From: Robiginitomaculum sp.
GTDB lineage: Bacteria > Pseudomonadota > Alphaproteobacteria > Caulobacterales > Maricaulaceae
Direction: 5' to 3'
Assembly: GCA_026982235.1 (NCBI GenBank)
Contig: JALSHM010000050.1
Location: forward strand, 1-5,522
Length of the DNA stretch: 5,522 nt
Position 1 is the stretch's first letter; every line of letters starts with the position of its first letter. The notes beneath the pieces are model-generated. The model ran no database searches and was not told the origin of the DNA. It saw only the letters and a program-made list of their open reading frames with translations. A program made the position numbers and the translations under genes. Below, piece after piece: positions 1-5,209 of this stretch.

Positions 1-1
1 T

Positions 2-688
2 TTATGTTCCAAGGGGATAGAAATATCGACCTTGAGCTTTATGGCTGATGTCTTGACAGAAGTATTACCGCAGACAATCCCCGCCGTATTGTCCGGCCCC
101 AGCTTTGCGATTGATGTAGCGAACGGCCTGCCGACGGCGGTGACCTTGGCGGTTGCAGACCAAACCATTGGCGAAGGTCTAGCCAAAGCCATCGCCGCAC
201 CAACTTTCCGACCATATCTCAGCACGGATGTGCTGGGCGCAGAGATTGGCGGCGCAGTTAAAAACGTGCTGGCCATAGCGTGCGGCATGGTGCTGGGCAA
301 AGGCTTGGGGCGGTCGGCCCATGCAGCGCTTATCACACGCGGCTTTGCCGAAATGACCAGGCTTGGTGCGGCGCTTGGAGCGCGTCCTGAAACCCTAACC
401 GGCATGTGCGGGTTGGGCGATTTGGTGCTGACCTGTTCCAGCGAGCAATCCCGCAATATGTCCGCAGGCATGGCATTGGGCGCAGGGCAAAGCCTAGACG
501 ATATTATGTCCGCCCGCACGGCCGTCACCGAAGGTGTCGCTACCGCCCCCGCCCTAAAACGCCTCGCCGCCAAAGCAGGGGTAGAAATGCCAATCTGCGA
601 AGCCGTGGCAAATATCTTAGACGGCAGCGCCGAACTAGATGCAGAGATCAAAGCACTCTTGAACCGGGCGTATAAGGTTGAGGTTTAA
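2..688 (+). CDS. gpsA: Glycerol-3-phosphate dehydrogenase [NAD(P)+], C-terminal part (5' end outside window)
   Basis: The enzyme reduces dihydroxyacetone phosphate to sn-glycerol 3-phosphate with NAD(P)H in the cytoplasm, supplying the phospholipid backbone. The frame is open from base 2 and gives 228 visible residues against about 330 in the family, so roughly 100 N-terminal residues with the Rossmann GxGxxG nucleotide site lie outside the window. Seen in order: the CSKGIE motif (residues 2-7), LSGPSFA (30-36), GLPTAVTLA, then GAEIGGAVKNV with the expected catalytic lysine (residue 87, codon 260-262), and CGLGDLVLTC followed by SRN, the substrate-binding signature of the C-terminal helical domain. 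An in-frame TTG at 32 is not the real start, because the conserved CSKGIE lies before it. The stop TAA at 686-688 overlaps the stop of the convergent VWA gene. No frameshift or missing key residue is seen. Identity is very secure. Confidence 0.96.
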   Translation, partial: LCSKGIEISTLSFMADVLTEVLPQTIPAVLSGPSFAIDVANGLPTAVTLAVADQTIGEGLAKAIAAPTFRPYLSTDVLGAEIGGAVKNVLAIACGMVLGKGLGRSAHAALITRGFAEMTRLGAALGARPETLTGMCGLGDLVLTCSSEQSRNMSAGMALGAGQSLDDIMSARTAVTEGVATAPALKRLAAKAGVEMPICEAVANILDGSAELDAEIKALLNRAYKVEV

Positions 689-1836
689 TATTTAAACCCG
701 TTATCCATAGCCTGTTTGCGCACTGCGGTGACCATGACATTATCTAGGGTTTTTGTGGCTGACATTTGTTTGCGTTTTTCGGCAACGAACTCTCGTTGTT
801 TTTTGCCCAGCTCTGCGATTTGCTTTTGAATTTCCGCGCGCTCAGTCTGTTTGGCCTCGATAAAGGCTTTGCGCTCGGCGGCAGATTTACCTTTTAGCTC
901 GGCTGGTAATTTATCTTCTGCCATTTCCATGACCGCCTGTTTGTCTTTTTTGTAGGCGTCGATTAAATCCCAGCTTTCATTTGAATAGCCTGATTTTGAT
1001 TTGGAATAGAGACGGCTTATTTCGGCGCCTTTATTCATAGAACTGGCATTGCTGTCTTGGACGGCTTGCCTAGTTTTATACTGTATACCTTTGGCGCCAT
1101 ACCCATAATAAGTGTCATTTAGTTTTTTGTTGAGCTCCAGCAATGTATCGTCCCAAGGCGACGGCACATGCACATATTTTTCGTCTTGGTTAATGGTCAT
1201 ATAAAGCCCACCCGCACAATCCGCCGCGTCTTTCCAGCCTGTGCGTCTGCCCGTATCTGCATCACCGCAGTGAATAGTGTCGATAATAACACCTCTTCGT
1301 TTTGCCCGCGCGCAGGCGCTTTGCCAAGTGACGGAGCCTTGGGTGAACGGCTCATTACCAGCGATTATAATCAGCTTCATATCGCCTTTGCGGCCAGACC
1401 ATTCAAGCTCGTCCAGTGACTTGGTCAAAACCTGGCCCGCATATTCCTGCCCACCATTGGTCGATAGGGCAAACAGTTTTTCCGAGACATCATCAAGGTC
1501 TGTGGTCAAAGATAAGACTTGGCGGATATAGCCCTTGGAGACGGAAATATTACTATTACCATATTCATATAGTGCCAGTTCTATGATTGGTGTTTGGCCG
1601 TTCTTTTTACCCTCGCCCAGTTCATTGACCAAAGTCCAAAGCTGGGATTTGGCCTGCGCGATAAGCCCGTCCATAGAGTTTGATGTATCGAGTAAGAGCG
1701 CGATTTGGATGCGCGGCTGGACGGCAATTTTCTCTTGCACGAGCGCTTCGTCCACATTGGTTATTTGTGCGCTGGCGGGCATGGTCAAAACTGAACACGC
1801 CAATACGGAAGAAAGAAGAAGACGGGAGAAAGCCAT
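685..1836 (-). CDS. Exported von Willebrand factor A domain protein, function unknown
   Basis: 383 residues. Residues 1-23 look like a Sec signal peptide (hydrophobic LLLSSVLACSVLTM, likely cut after ASA23), so the protein is probably periplasmic or secreted. Residues 43-240 form a VWA domain. It opens with a MIDAS-type motif, LLLDTSNSMD, with D50, S52 and S54 in DxSxS spacing. It continues through an ALYEYGN strand (88-94), STNGGQEYAG (125-134), a core strand LIIIAGNEPF (155-164), and IIDTIHCGDADTG (184-196). The usual D of the IxDG loop is absent and the strand reads AGN instead. I recall this AGNEPF form as shared by a group of bacterial VWA proteins without a known role. Residues 310-360 are charged, rich in K, E and Q, and predicted helical or coiled coil. 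Start choice: ATG at 1836 has AAAGGG six bases upstream (1843-1848) and gives a clean signal peptide. It lies downstream of groEL on the same strand, but a terminator separates them. No convincing promoter was found. Domain secure, function open. Confidence 0.85.
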   Translation of the reverse strand: MAFSRLLLSSVLACSVLTMPASAQITNVDEALVQEKIAVQPRIQIALLLDTSNSMDGLIAQAKSQLWTLVNELGEGKKNGQTPIIELALYEYGNSNISVSKGYIRQVLSLTTDLDDVSEKLFALSTNGGQEYAGQVLTKSLDELEWSGRKGDMKLIIIAGNEPFTQGSVTWQSACARAKRRGVIIDTIHCGDADTGRRTGWKDAADCAGGLYMTINQDEKYVHVPSPWDDTLLELNKKLNDTYYGYGAKGIQYKTRQAVQDSNASSMNKGAEISRLYSKSKSGYSNESWDLIDAYKKDKQAVMEMAEDKLPAELKGKSAAERKAFIEAKQTERAEIQKQIAELGKKQREFVAEKRKQMSATKTLDNVMVTAVRKQAMDNGFKY

Positions 1837-2003
1837 AATATGCCCTTTATATGATTATTGTTACGCTATTTCGTATAGTGGCGAACGTGGCGAAACTGTG
1901 ACGGGCAGATTACAATACAGTTAGATTGGGTATCATAGTTTACCAGGATTCTCTGATGGCAGAGGAACAAGGTGAGAAAGTAGTTGTTTTAGGAGGGCTA
2001 CAC

Positions 2004-2046
2004 AAAAACCGCCCCGTGCTTGACACGGAGCGGTTTGTTTTTCTTT
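2004..2046. terminator. Rho-independent terminator, bidirectional, probably of groES-groEL
   Basis: The stem AAACCGC (2006-2012) pairs with GCGGTTT (2030-2036), and CCGTG (2014-2018) pairs with CACGG (2024-2028). There is one C/A mismatch between the two and a five-base loop. T-rich tracts flank it on both strands: TTTGTTTTTC on the plus strand, and TTTTT directly after the stem on the minus strand. On the minus strand it lies about 130 bases past the groEL stop and about 170 bases before the VWA start, so it most likely ends the chaperonin transcript and insulates the VWA gene. No plus-strand gene ends here. Confidence 0.85.
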
Positions 2047-2112
2047 TGGTAATTTTGAGCTTGTCATGGCGACTTCTCAAATTTTTCTTTTTGAAAAATC
2101 TTCGAAGAAACT

Positions 2113-2165
2113 CGAGAGGGGGTCATTTGACCCCCTAATTTAGTGCGAGAGCACTAAATCTCTCG
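2113..2165 (-). repeat. Tandem hairpins in the groEL 3' untranslated region
   Basis: Two perfect stem-loops follow the groEL stop almost at once. One pairs ATTTAGTGC (2138-2146) with GCACTAAAT (2151-2159) around a four-base loop. The other pairs AGGGGGTC (2117-2124) with GACCCCCT (2129-2136) around ATTT. An outer pairing CGAGAG (2113-2118) with CTCTCG (2160-2165) could close both, although it competes for two bases of the inner stem. Neither hairpin is followed by a T-run on the minus strand, so they do not look like terminators themselves. A role in protecting the groEL mRNA 3' end is an inference. Confidence 0.6.
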
Positions 2166-2166
2166 T

Positions 2167-3819
2167 TTACATCATGCCGCCCATACCGCCCATGCCGCCC
2201 ATACCACCTGGCATACCGCCCATTCCGGCGTCGCCGTCTTTGGCTGGGGCGTCGCAGATTGCGACTTCGGTTGTCAAGATGATACCCGCAACAGATGCCG
2301 CATCTTCTAGGGCTGTGCGTACAACCTTGACCGGGTCGATAATCCCGGCTTTGACCATGTCGACATATTTTTCGTTTTGGGCATCAAAGCCGTAATTAGC
2401 TTTGTTCTCCGCAATGATATTGCCAACAACAACCGCACCTTCAACGCCGGCATTGCTCGCGATTTGGAAGGCTGGATAGGTGAGAGCCGCTTTGACAATT
2501 TCAATGCCGGCTTGCTCATCATCATTGGCGCCTTTGACATCAATGAAGCGCGAAGCCCGCAACAGAGCCGTACCACCGCCCGGCACAATGCCTTCTTCTA
2601 CGGCAGCGCGGGTCGCATTGAGCGCATCATCAACGCGGTCTTTGCGTTCTTTCACTTCGATCTCGGTGGAACCACCTACGCGGATAACGGCAACACCGCC
2701 AGACAATTTGGCTAGGCGCTCTTGCAGTTTTTCTTTGTCATAGTCAGAAGATGTATCTTCGGCCTGTTTGCGGATTTGTGCAACGCGGGCTTTGATGTCT
2801 TTCTTCTTACCATTGCCGTCAACAACAGTTGTATCGTCTTTGGTGATGGTGACATGTTTGGCCGTGCCGAGCATATTCAAGGTCACTGTTTCCAGCTTGA
2901 TGCCCAAGTCTTCGGAAATAACCGTACCGCCTGTAAGCACCGCCAGATCTTCGAGCATGGCTTTACGGCGATCGCCAAAACCAGGGGCTTTGACCGCCGC
3001 AATTTTCAGGCCGCCGCGCAATTTATTGACCACGAGTGTGGCAAGGGCTTCGCCTTCAATGTCTTCGGCGATAATCAATAATGGCTTGCCGGATTGGGCA
3101 ACAGCTTCAAGGATTGGCAACATTGGCTGCAATGATGTCAGCTTACCTTCGTTGAGCAAAATGAACGGGTCGTCCATTTCTGTGCGCATTTTGTCCGCAT
3201 CGGTGATGAAATAAGGGGACAGATAACCACGGTCAAACTGCATGCCTTCAACAACATCCAATTCTGTGTCGGCGGTTTTGCCTTCTTCAACTGTGATAAC
3301 ACCTTCATTGCCAACTTTGCCCATAGCTTCAGCAATCATTTCGCCGATAGAGGCTTCGCCGTTAGCGGAGATCGTGCCAACCTGAGCGATCTCGGCAGAG
3401 GATTTAATCTTTTTGGCCTTATTCATCAGATCGCCAACAACTTCTTTGGAAGCTTTGTCGATACCGCGTTTAAGGTCCATCGGGTTCATGCCAGCCGCTA
3501 CGCGCTTGAGGCCTTCGCGGACAATAGCTTGTGCCAGAACCGTCGCAGTCGTCGTACCGTCACCAGCAACATCATTGGTGTTATTGGCAACTTCGCGCAA
3601 CATTTGTGCGCCGAGATTTTCGAACTTATCTTCAAGCTCAATCTCTTTAGCAACGCTAACACCGTCTTTGGTTGAGCGCGGAGCGCCGAAAGATTTTTCA
3701 ATTACCACATTGCGACCTTTTGGGCCGAGGGTGGTTTTTACTGCATTTGCAAGGATGTCTACGCCGCGCAACATTTTGTCGCGTGCGTCTGTTCCAAATT
3801 TGACGTCTTTAGCCGCCAT
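2167..3819 (-). CDS. groEL: Chaperonin GroEL (60 kDa, Hsp60)
   Basis: This ATP-driven chaperonin forms a double ring of 14 subunits and folds proteins inside the chamber capped by GroES. At 550 residues it has the normal family length. The ATP-site residues D52 (KDG), D87 in GDGTTTAT (86-93) and D398 are all present, as is the VPGGGTALL segment (412-420). The apical substrate and GroES contact residues Y199, Y203, F204, L234, L237, L259, V263 and V264 are in their E. coli positions. The C-terminus is the expected GGM-rich tail (532-550). Position 49, usually I or T, is S here; this is a mild variation next to the ATP loop. Start choice: ATG at 3819 is preceded by GGAGA at 3826-3830 and begins MAAKDVKFG as expected. 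It is the second gene of the operon, 62 bases after groES. It looks fully functional. Confidence 0.99.
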   Translation of the reverse strand: MAAKDVKFGTDARDKMLRGVDILANAVKTTLGPKGRNVVIEKSFGAPRSTKDGVSVAKEIELEDKFENLGAQMLREVANNTNDVAGDGTTTATVLAQAIVREGLKRVAAGMNPMDLKRGIDKASKEVVGDLMNKAKKIKSSAEIAQVGTISANGEASIGEMIAEAMGKVGNEGVITVEEGKTADTELDVVEGMQFDRGYLSPYFITDADKMRTEMDDPFILLNEGKLTSLQPMLPILEAVAQSGKPLLIIAEDIEGEALATLVVNKLRGGLKIAAVKAPGFGDRRKAMLEDLAVLTGGTVISEDLGIKLETVTLNMLGTAKHVTITKDDTTVVDGNGKKKDIKARVAQIRKQAEDTSSDYDKEKLQERLAKLSGGVAVIRVGGSTEIEVKERKDRVDDALNATRAAVEEGIVPGGGTALLRASRFIDVKGANDDEQAGIEIVKAALTYPAFQIASNAGVEGAVVVGNIIAENKANYGFDAQNEKYVDMVKAGIIDPVKVVRTALEDAASVAGIILTTEVAICDAPAKDGDAGMGGMPGGMGGMGGMGGMM

Positions 3820-3848
3820 AATAATTCTCCATTTTTAAACTAAAAATA

Positions 3849-3862
3849 CCTGCATATGCAGG
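3849..3862 (-). repeat. Perfect 14-bp palindrome between groES and groEL
   Basis: CCTGCATATGCAGG is its own reverse complement. In the groES-groEL mRNA it can form a hairpin with a CCTGC/GCAGG stem, 19 bases after the groES stop and 29 bases before the groEL start. No T-run follows it, so it is not a typical terminator. A stem-loop in the same intergenic place is a known mRNA cleavage site in the Agrobacterium tumefaciens groESL operon. The same role here is inference. Confidence 0.6.
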
Positions 3863-3881
3863 CATGAGTAGGTTCTTAGGA

Positions 3882-4169
3882 TTAACCCAAAACACCCATA
3901 ATATCTGATTCTTTCATGATCAAAAGCTCGTCGCCATTGATTGTGACTTCGGTGCCGCCCCATTTGCCGAACAAGACACGGTCGCCTTTTTTAACATCGA
4001 GGGCAACGAATTTACCGTTTTCATCACGAACGCCAGGGCCAACTGCCACAACTTTGCCTTCGGATGGTTTTTCTTTGGCTGTATCGGGAATAATAATCCC
4101 GCCAGCAGTTTTGGTTTCTTCTGCCACGCGCTTTACCAGCACACGGTCATGTAGAGGACGAAATTTCAT
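3882..4169 (-). CDS. groES: Co-chaperonin GroES (10 kDa, Hsp10)
   Basis: GroES is the seven-subunit lid of the GroEL chamber, acting in the cytoplasm. At 95 residues it is the standard length. It starts with MKFRPLHDRVLVKR. The GroEL-binding mobile loop (about residues 17-33) carries the hydrophobic GGIIIP tripeptide region (23-28) and is followed by EKPSEGKVVAVGPG. The C-terminus ELLIMKESDIMGVLG is typical of Proteobacteria. The start at 4169 has a modest purine-rich ribosome site (GAGAGA, with the AATATAG spacer before ATG). It is the first gene of the groES-groEL operon, with a leader of about 70 bases that contains the CIRCE operator. Expression is expected to rise on heat or misfolding stress, through loss of HrcA repression and possibly sigma-32. 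Confidence 0.99.
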   Translation of the reverse strand: MKFRPLHDRVLVKRVAEETKTAGGIIIPDTAKEKPSEGKVVAVGPGVRDENGKFVALDVKKGDRVLFGKWGGTEVTINGDELLIMKESDIMGVLG

Positions 4170-4214
4170 CTATATTCTCTCTGTTTAGGTTGAACTTCCA
4201 GTCCGGATCTGAGT

Positions 4215-4241
4215 TTAGCACTCAACCCTCCCGACTGCTAA
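4215..4241 (-). promoter_or_regulatory. CIRCE operator (HrcA binding site)
   Basis: The plus strand reads TTAGCACTC (4215-4223), nine spacer bases, then GACTGCTAA (4233-4241). The consensus is TTAGCACTC-N9-GAGTGCTAA, so only one position differs. It begins 46 bases upstream of groES and directly follows the predicted -10 box, covering the expected transcription start. HrcA, the heat-shock repressor, is known to bind this element in front of groESL operons. The hrcA gene itself is not in the window. Confidence 0.95.
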
Positions 4242-4248
4242 TACAGGG

Positions 4249-4277
4249 GAGATAAGGACGCAGGCGAACGGAGTCAA
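4249..4277 (-). promoter_or_regulatory. groES-groEL promoter (-35 TTGACT, 17 bp, -10 TATCTC)
   Basis: On the minus strand, TTGACT (4272-4277) is separated by exactly 17 bases from TATCTC (4249-4254). Transcription should start about 4242, at the edge of CIRCE. The same bases read as CTTG followed by CTTATCT, which resembles the alphaproteobacterial heat-shock sigma-32 pattern, so housekeeping and heat-shock polymerase might both use it. Which sigma factor acts cannot be decided from sequence alone. The -35 overlaps a GANTC site (4271-4275), the CcrM methylation target in this class. Confidence 0.8.
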
Positions 4278-4281
4278 GGTT

Positions 4282-4329
4282 TTGGCGCGAGAAAATTTGT
4301 GTGCTAGCTACAGAAAAATTTCCGCGCAA
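4282..4329. repeat. Imperfect 48-bp dyad between the two divergent promoters
   Basis: The left arm TTGGCGCGAGAAAATTT (4282-4298) matches the reverse complement of the right arm AAATTTCCGCGCAA (4316-4329) with two one-base gaps. The centre is GCTAGC (4303-4308), itself a palindrome at exactly the same axis. The dyad fits between the groES -35 (ends 4277) and the higB -35 (starts 4332). It could be a regulator site or chance; nothing identifies a binding protein. Confidence 0.4.
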
Positions 4330-4331
4330 CA

Positions 4332-4360
4332 TTGACAAGTGACACGTGTCGCGATATAAT
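4332..4360 (+). promoter_or_regulatory. higBA promoter, perfect sigma-70 consensus
   Basis: TTGACA (4332-4337) and TATAAT (4355-4360) are separated by exactly 17 bases, matching the housekeeping consensus at all twelve positions. Transcription should start near 4367, giving a leader of about 25 bases before the higB ATG at 4392. A promoter this strong fits a toxin-antitoxin operon that is held down by its own antitoxin. Confidence 0.9.
4341..4350. promoter_or_regulatory. Probable HigA operator in the higBA promoter spacer
   Basis: GACACGTGTC is a perfect 10-bp palindrome lying wholly between the -35 and -10 boxes. A second, imperfect one (ATATAATTGTAT, 4354-4365) overlaps the -10. HigA antitoxins are known to bind palindromes in their own promoters and block polymerase. 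Assignment to HigA here is inferred from position. Confidence 0.6.
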
Positions 4361-4391
4361 TGTATTCGTTATGAGATAGGCAAGGATCTAG

Positions 4392-4682
4392 ATGAAAATA
4401 ATTAGCGTTAAATCCAAAGCGCTTAAAATGCTGATTGAACGTAATGATACACGGTTGATACCCAGCAAATATGTTCGCAAAGTGAGGGCGGTGCTTGATG
4501 TTCTGGTTGATGCGGAAGACATTGGCGATGTGCTTGCTTATCCATATGGGCGCCCACACCAGCTTAAGGGCGACCGCGCAGGAACTTTTGCAATCTCGGT
4601 TTATGCCAACTGGCGCATCACATTTTTCTATGATGAAACCGAACACACTATACACATTTTAGATTTTGAAGATTACCACTAA
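4392..4682 (+). CDS. higB: HigB/RelE-family mRNA interferase toxin
   Basis: 96 residues, the usual size for this family. HigB toxins bind the ribosome and cut mRNA during translation, halting growth until the antitoxin neutralises them. The sequence follows the HigB pattern from start to end: an N-terminal basic helix region (KSKALKMLIERNDTRLIPSKYVRKVRAVLDVL), then the RelE-like beta sheet with HQLKGDRAG (56-64), ANWRITFFYDE (72-82), and the family-typical ending DFEDYH. H56, K59, R75 and Y95 correspond in spacing to the active-site residues H54, K57, R73 and Y91 of Proteus vulgaris HigB, so the toxin looks active. ATG at 4392 has AAGGA (4382-4386) five bases upstream. The partner higA starts 15 bases after the stop. 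The pair is divergent from groES. Function is assigned by family, not tested. Confidence 0.93.
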   Translation: MKIISVKSKALKMLIERNDTRLIPSKYVRKVRAVLDVLVDAEDIGDVLAYPYGRPHQLKGDRAGTFAISVYANWRITFFYDETEHTIHILDFEDYH

Positions 4683-4697
4683 AAAAGGGAAAGAAAA

Positions 4698-5021
4698 ATG
4701 GCAATTAAAGTAGAAATGGCACCAAGTCACCCCGGAAATGTCATAAAAACACTTATACTTCCTGAGGATATGACAATAACCAAGGCTGCAAAACTTCTAA
4801 AAGTTTCAAGACAGTCCCTAGATGCGCTTGTCAATGAGCGCCGTTCTATTTCACCTGAAATGGCGTTGAGAATAGAAGCTGTATTTGGCGGTAAGGCTCA
4901 AATGCTCGTCAGTTTACAAAAGCGGTTTGACCTCTATAAAGCTCGGCAAGACCCAAATATCACCAAGGGGCTAAAGCCGCACAGCACACATCCGTCCCTG
5001 ACAAAAACAAAAGCGGCTTAG
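4698..5021 (+). CDS. higA: HigA-family antitoxin, XRE-type helix-turn-helix regulator
   Basis: 107 residues. HigA binds and blocks HigB and represses the operon promoter. The HigA signature HPGNVIKTLIL (11-21) is followed by the helix-turn-helix (about 27-46, with TITKAAKLLKVSRQSLDALVN), then the family-typical RRSISPEMALRIEAVFG (48-64) and LQKRFDLYKAR (73-83). In most relatives the segment before LQ carries FWL; here it is QMLVS, a small departure. The tail from about residue 85 is rich in K, T, P and H and probably disordered. ATG at 4698 has AAGGGA (4685-4690) seven bases upstream, stronger than the purine run of groES, consistent with antitoxin being made in excess. The toxin-antitoxin order is that typical of higBA and opposite to most other families. 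Its stop (5019-5021) overlaps the stop of the opposite small ORF. Confidence 0.94.
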   Translation: MAIKVEMAPSHPGNVIKTLILPEDMTITKAAKLLKVSRQSLDALVNERRSISPEMALRIEAVFGGKAQMLVSLQKRFDLYKARQDPNITKGLKPHSTHPSLTKTKAA

Positions 5022-5032
5022 GGTTTTTCTTT
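4971..5032 (+). terminator. Possible higBA terminator inside the end of higA
   Basis: CTAAAGCCGC (4971-4980) can pair with GCGGCTTAG (5013-5021), with one bulged A, and is followed by GGTTTTTCTTT. The loop is long (32 bases), so this is a weak candidate. No better terminator for higBA was seen between 5021 and 5190. Confidence 0.35.
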
Positions 5033-5209
5033 ACGATACTTGGCCAATTTCTTTTCTGCCGCATCTTCTCGCACCAATTGCGCCAGTTCCTTGGTGACTA
5101 CGCGTCGTCCAACGAGCCAGAATGATGTGCCTGCAAGTTTGAAAAATTGAATGCTATTCAAATAATAACAGGGTGGATGCAAGGAAAAATTAATACCCCC
5201 GCCAAGCAT
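5018..5209 (-). CDS. Doubtful small ORF, 63 residues, unrecognised
   Basis: I do not recognise this protein. The ATG at 5209 lies inside the end of yraN (20-base overlap, different frame) and has only a purine run directly abutting it, not a well-spaced ribosome site. The first 25 residues (rich in aromatics and P) do not look like a typical protein start. The C-terminal part, from about FKLAGTSFWLVGRRVV through KELAQLVREDAAEKKLAKYRKEKP, looks more protein-like: a short hydrophobic patch, then a charged helix. It may be a real small gene using a later TTG start (about 5149-5151, no clear ribosome site), the remnant of a longer gene truncated when higBA arrived, or chance. Its TAA interlocks with the higA stop. 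Confidence 0.3.
   Translation of the reverse strand: MLGGGINFSLHPPCYYLNSIQFFKLAGTSFWLVGRRVVTKELAQLVREDAAEKKLAKYRKEKP

Larger units (their letters stand above)
1837..2166. other. 330-base non-coding region between groEL and the VWA gene
   Basis: No credible gene was found here. It holds the VWA ribosome binding site (1843-1848, minus strand), a strong bidirectional hairpin terminator (about 2004-2046), an A/T-rich stretch with a weak 7-bp hairpin (2081-2087 with 2093-2099) and two palindromes (CTTCGAAG at 2100-2107, CTCGAG at 2111-2116), and a pair of perfect hairpins just behind the groEL stop (2117-2159). Positions 1850-1925 were read on both strands for a promoter driving the VWA gene. Only weak -10-like sequences with wrong spacing were found. 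Confidence 0.7.

Noticed and set aside
32..34. TTG as the gpsA start
   Set aside because: The conserved CSKGIE motif lies in frame upstream, so the gene continues beyond the left edge.
1795..1836. Lipoprotein signal in the VWA protein (VLAC at residues 11-14)
   Set aside because: The cysteine is inside the hydrophobic core, with more hydrophobic residues and a good signal peptidase I site (ASA23) after it.
1168..1924. Plus-strand ORFs of 83-129 residues opposite the VWA gene
   Set aside because: They are antisense shadows of a gene with clear domain motifs. None has a ribosome site or a plausible protein pattern.
1926..2138. 70-residue plus-strand ORF after the VWA gene start
   Set aside because: It runs straight through the strong hairpin terminator at 2004-2046 and the A/T-rich stretch. 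It has no ribosome site and its low-complexity translation resembles no protein.
2167..2230. Repetitive DNA at the groEL 3' end
   Set aside because: It encodes the normal GGM-rich C-terminal tail of GroEL, not an independent repeat element.
2377..3838. Several plus- and minus-strand ORFs of 65-148 residues inside the groEL region
   Set aside because: All are other-frame shadows of groEL, which is intact and highly conserved across its full length.
4308..4655. 115-residue minus-strand ORF opposite higB
   Set aside because: It lies antisense to the clearly coding higB and runs into the higBA promoter. It has no ribosome site and no recognisable motif.
5190..5209. Frameshift joining yraN to the downstream small ORF
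   Set aside because: YraN already ends at its normal family C-terminus, so no continuation is expected.
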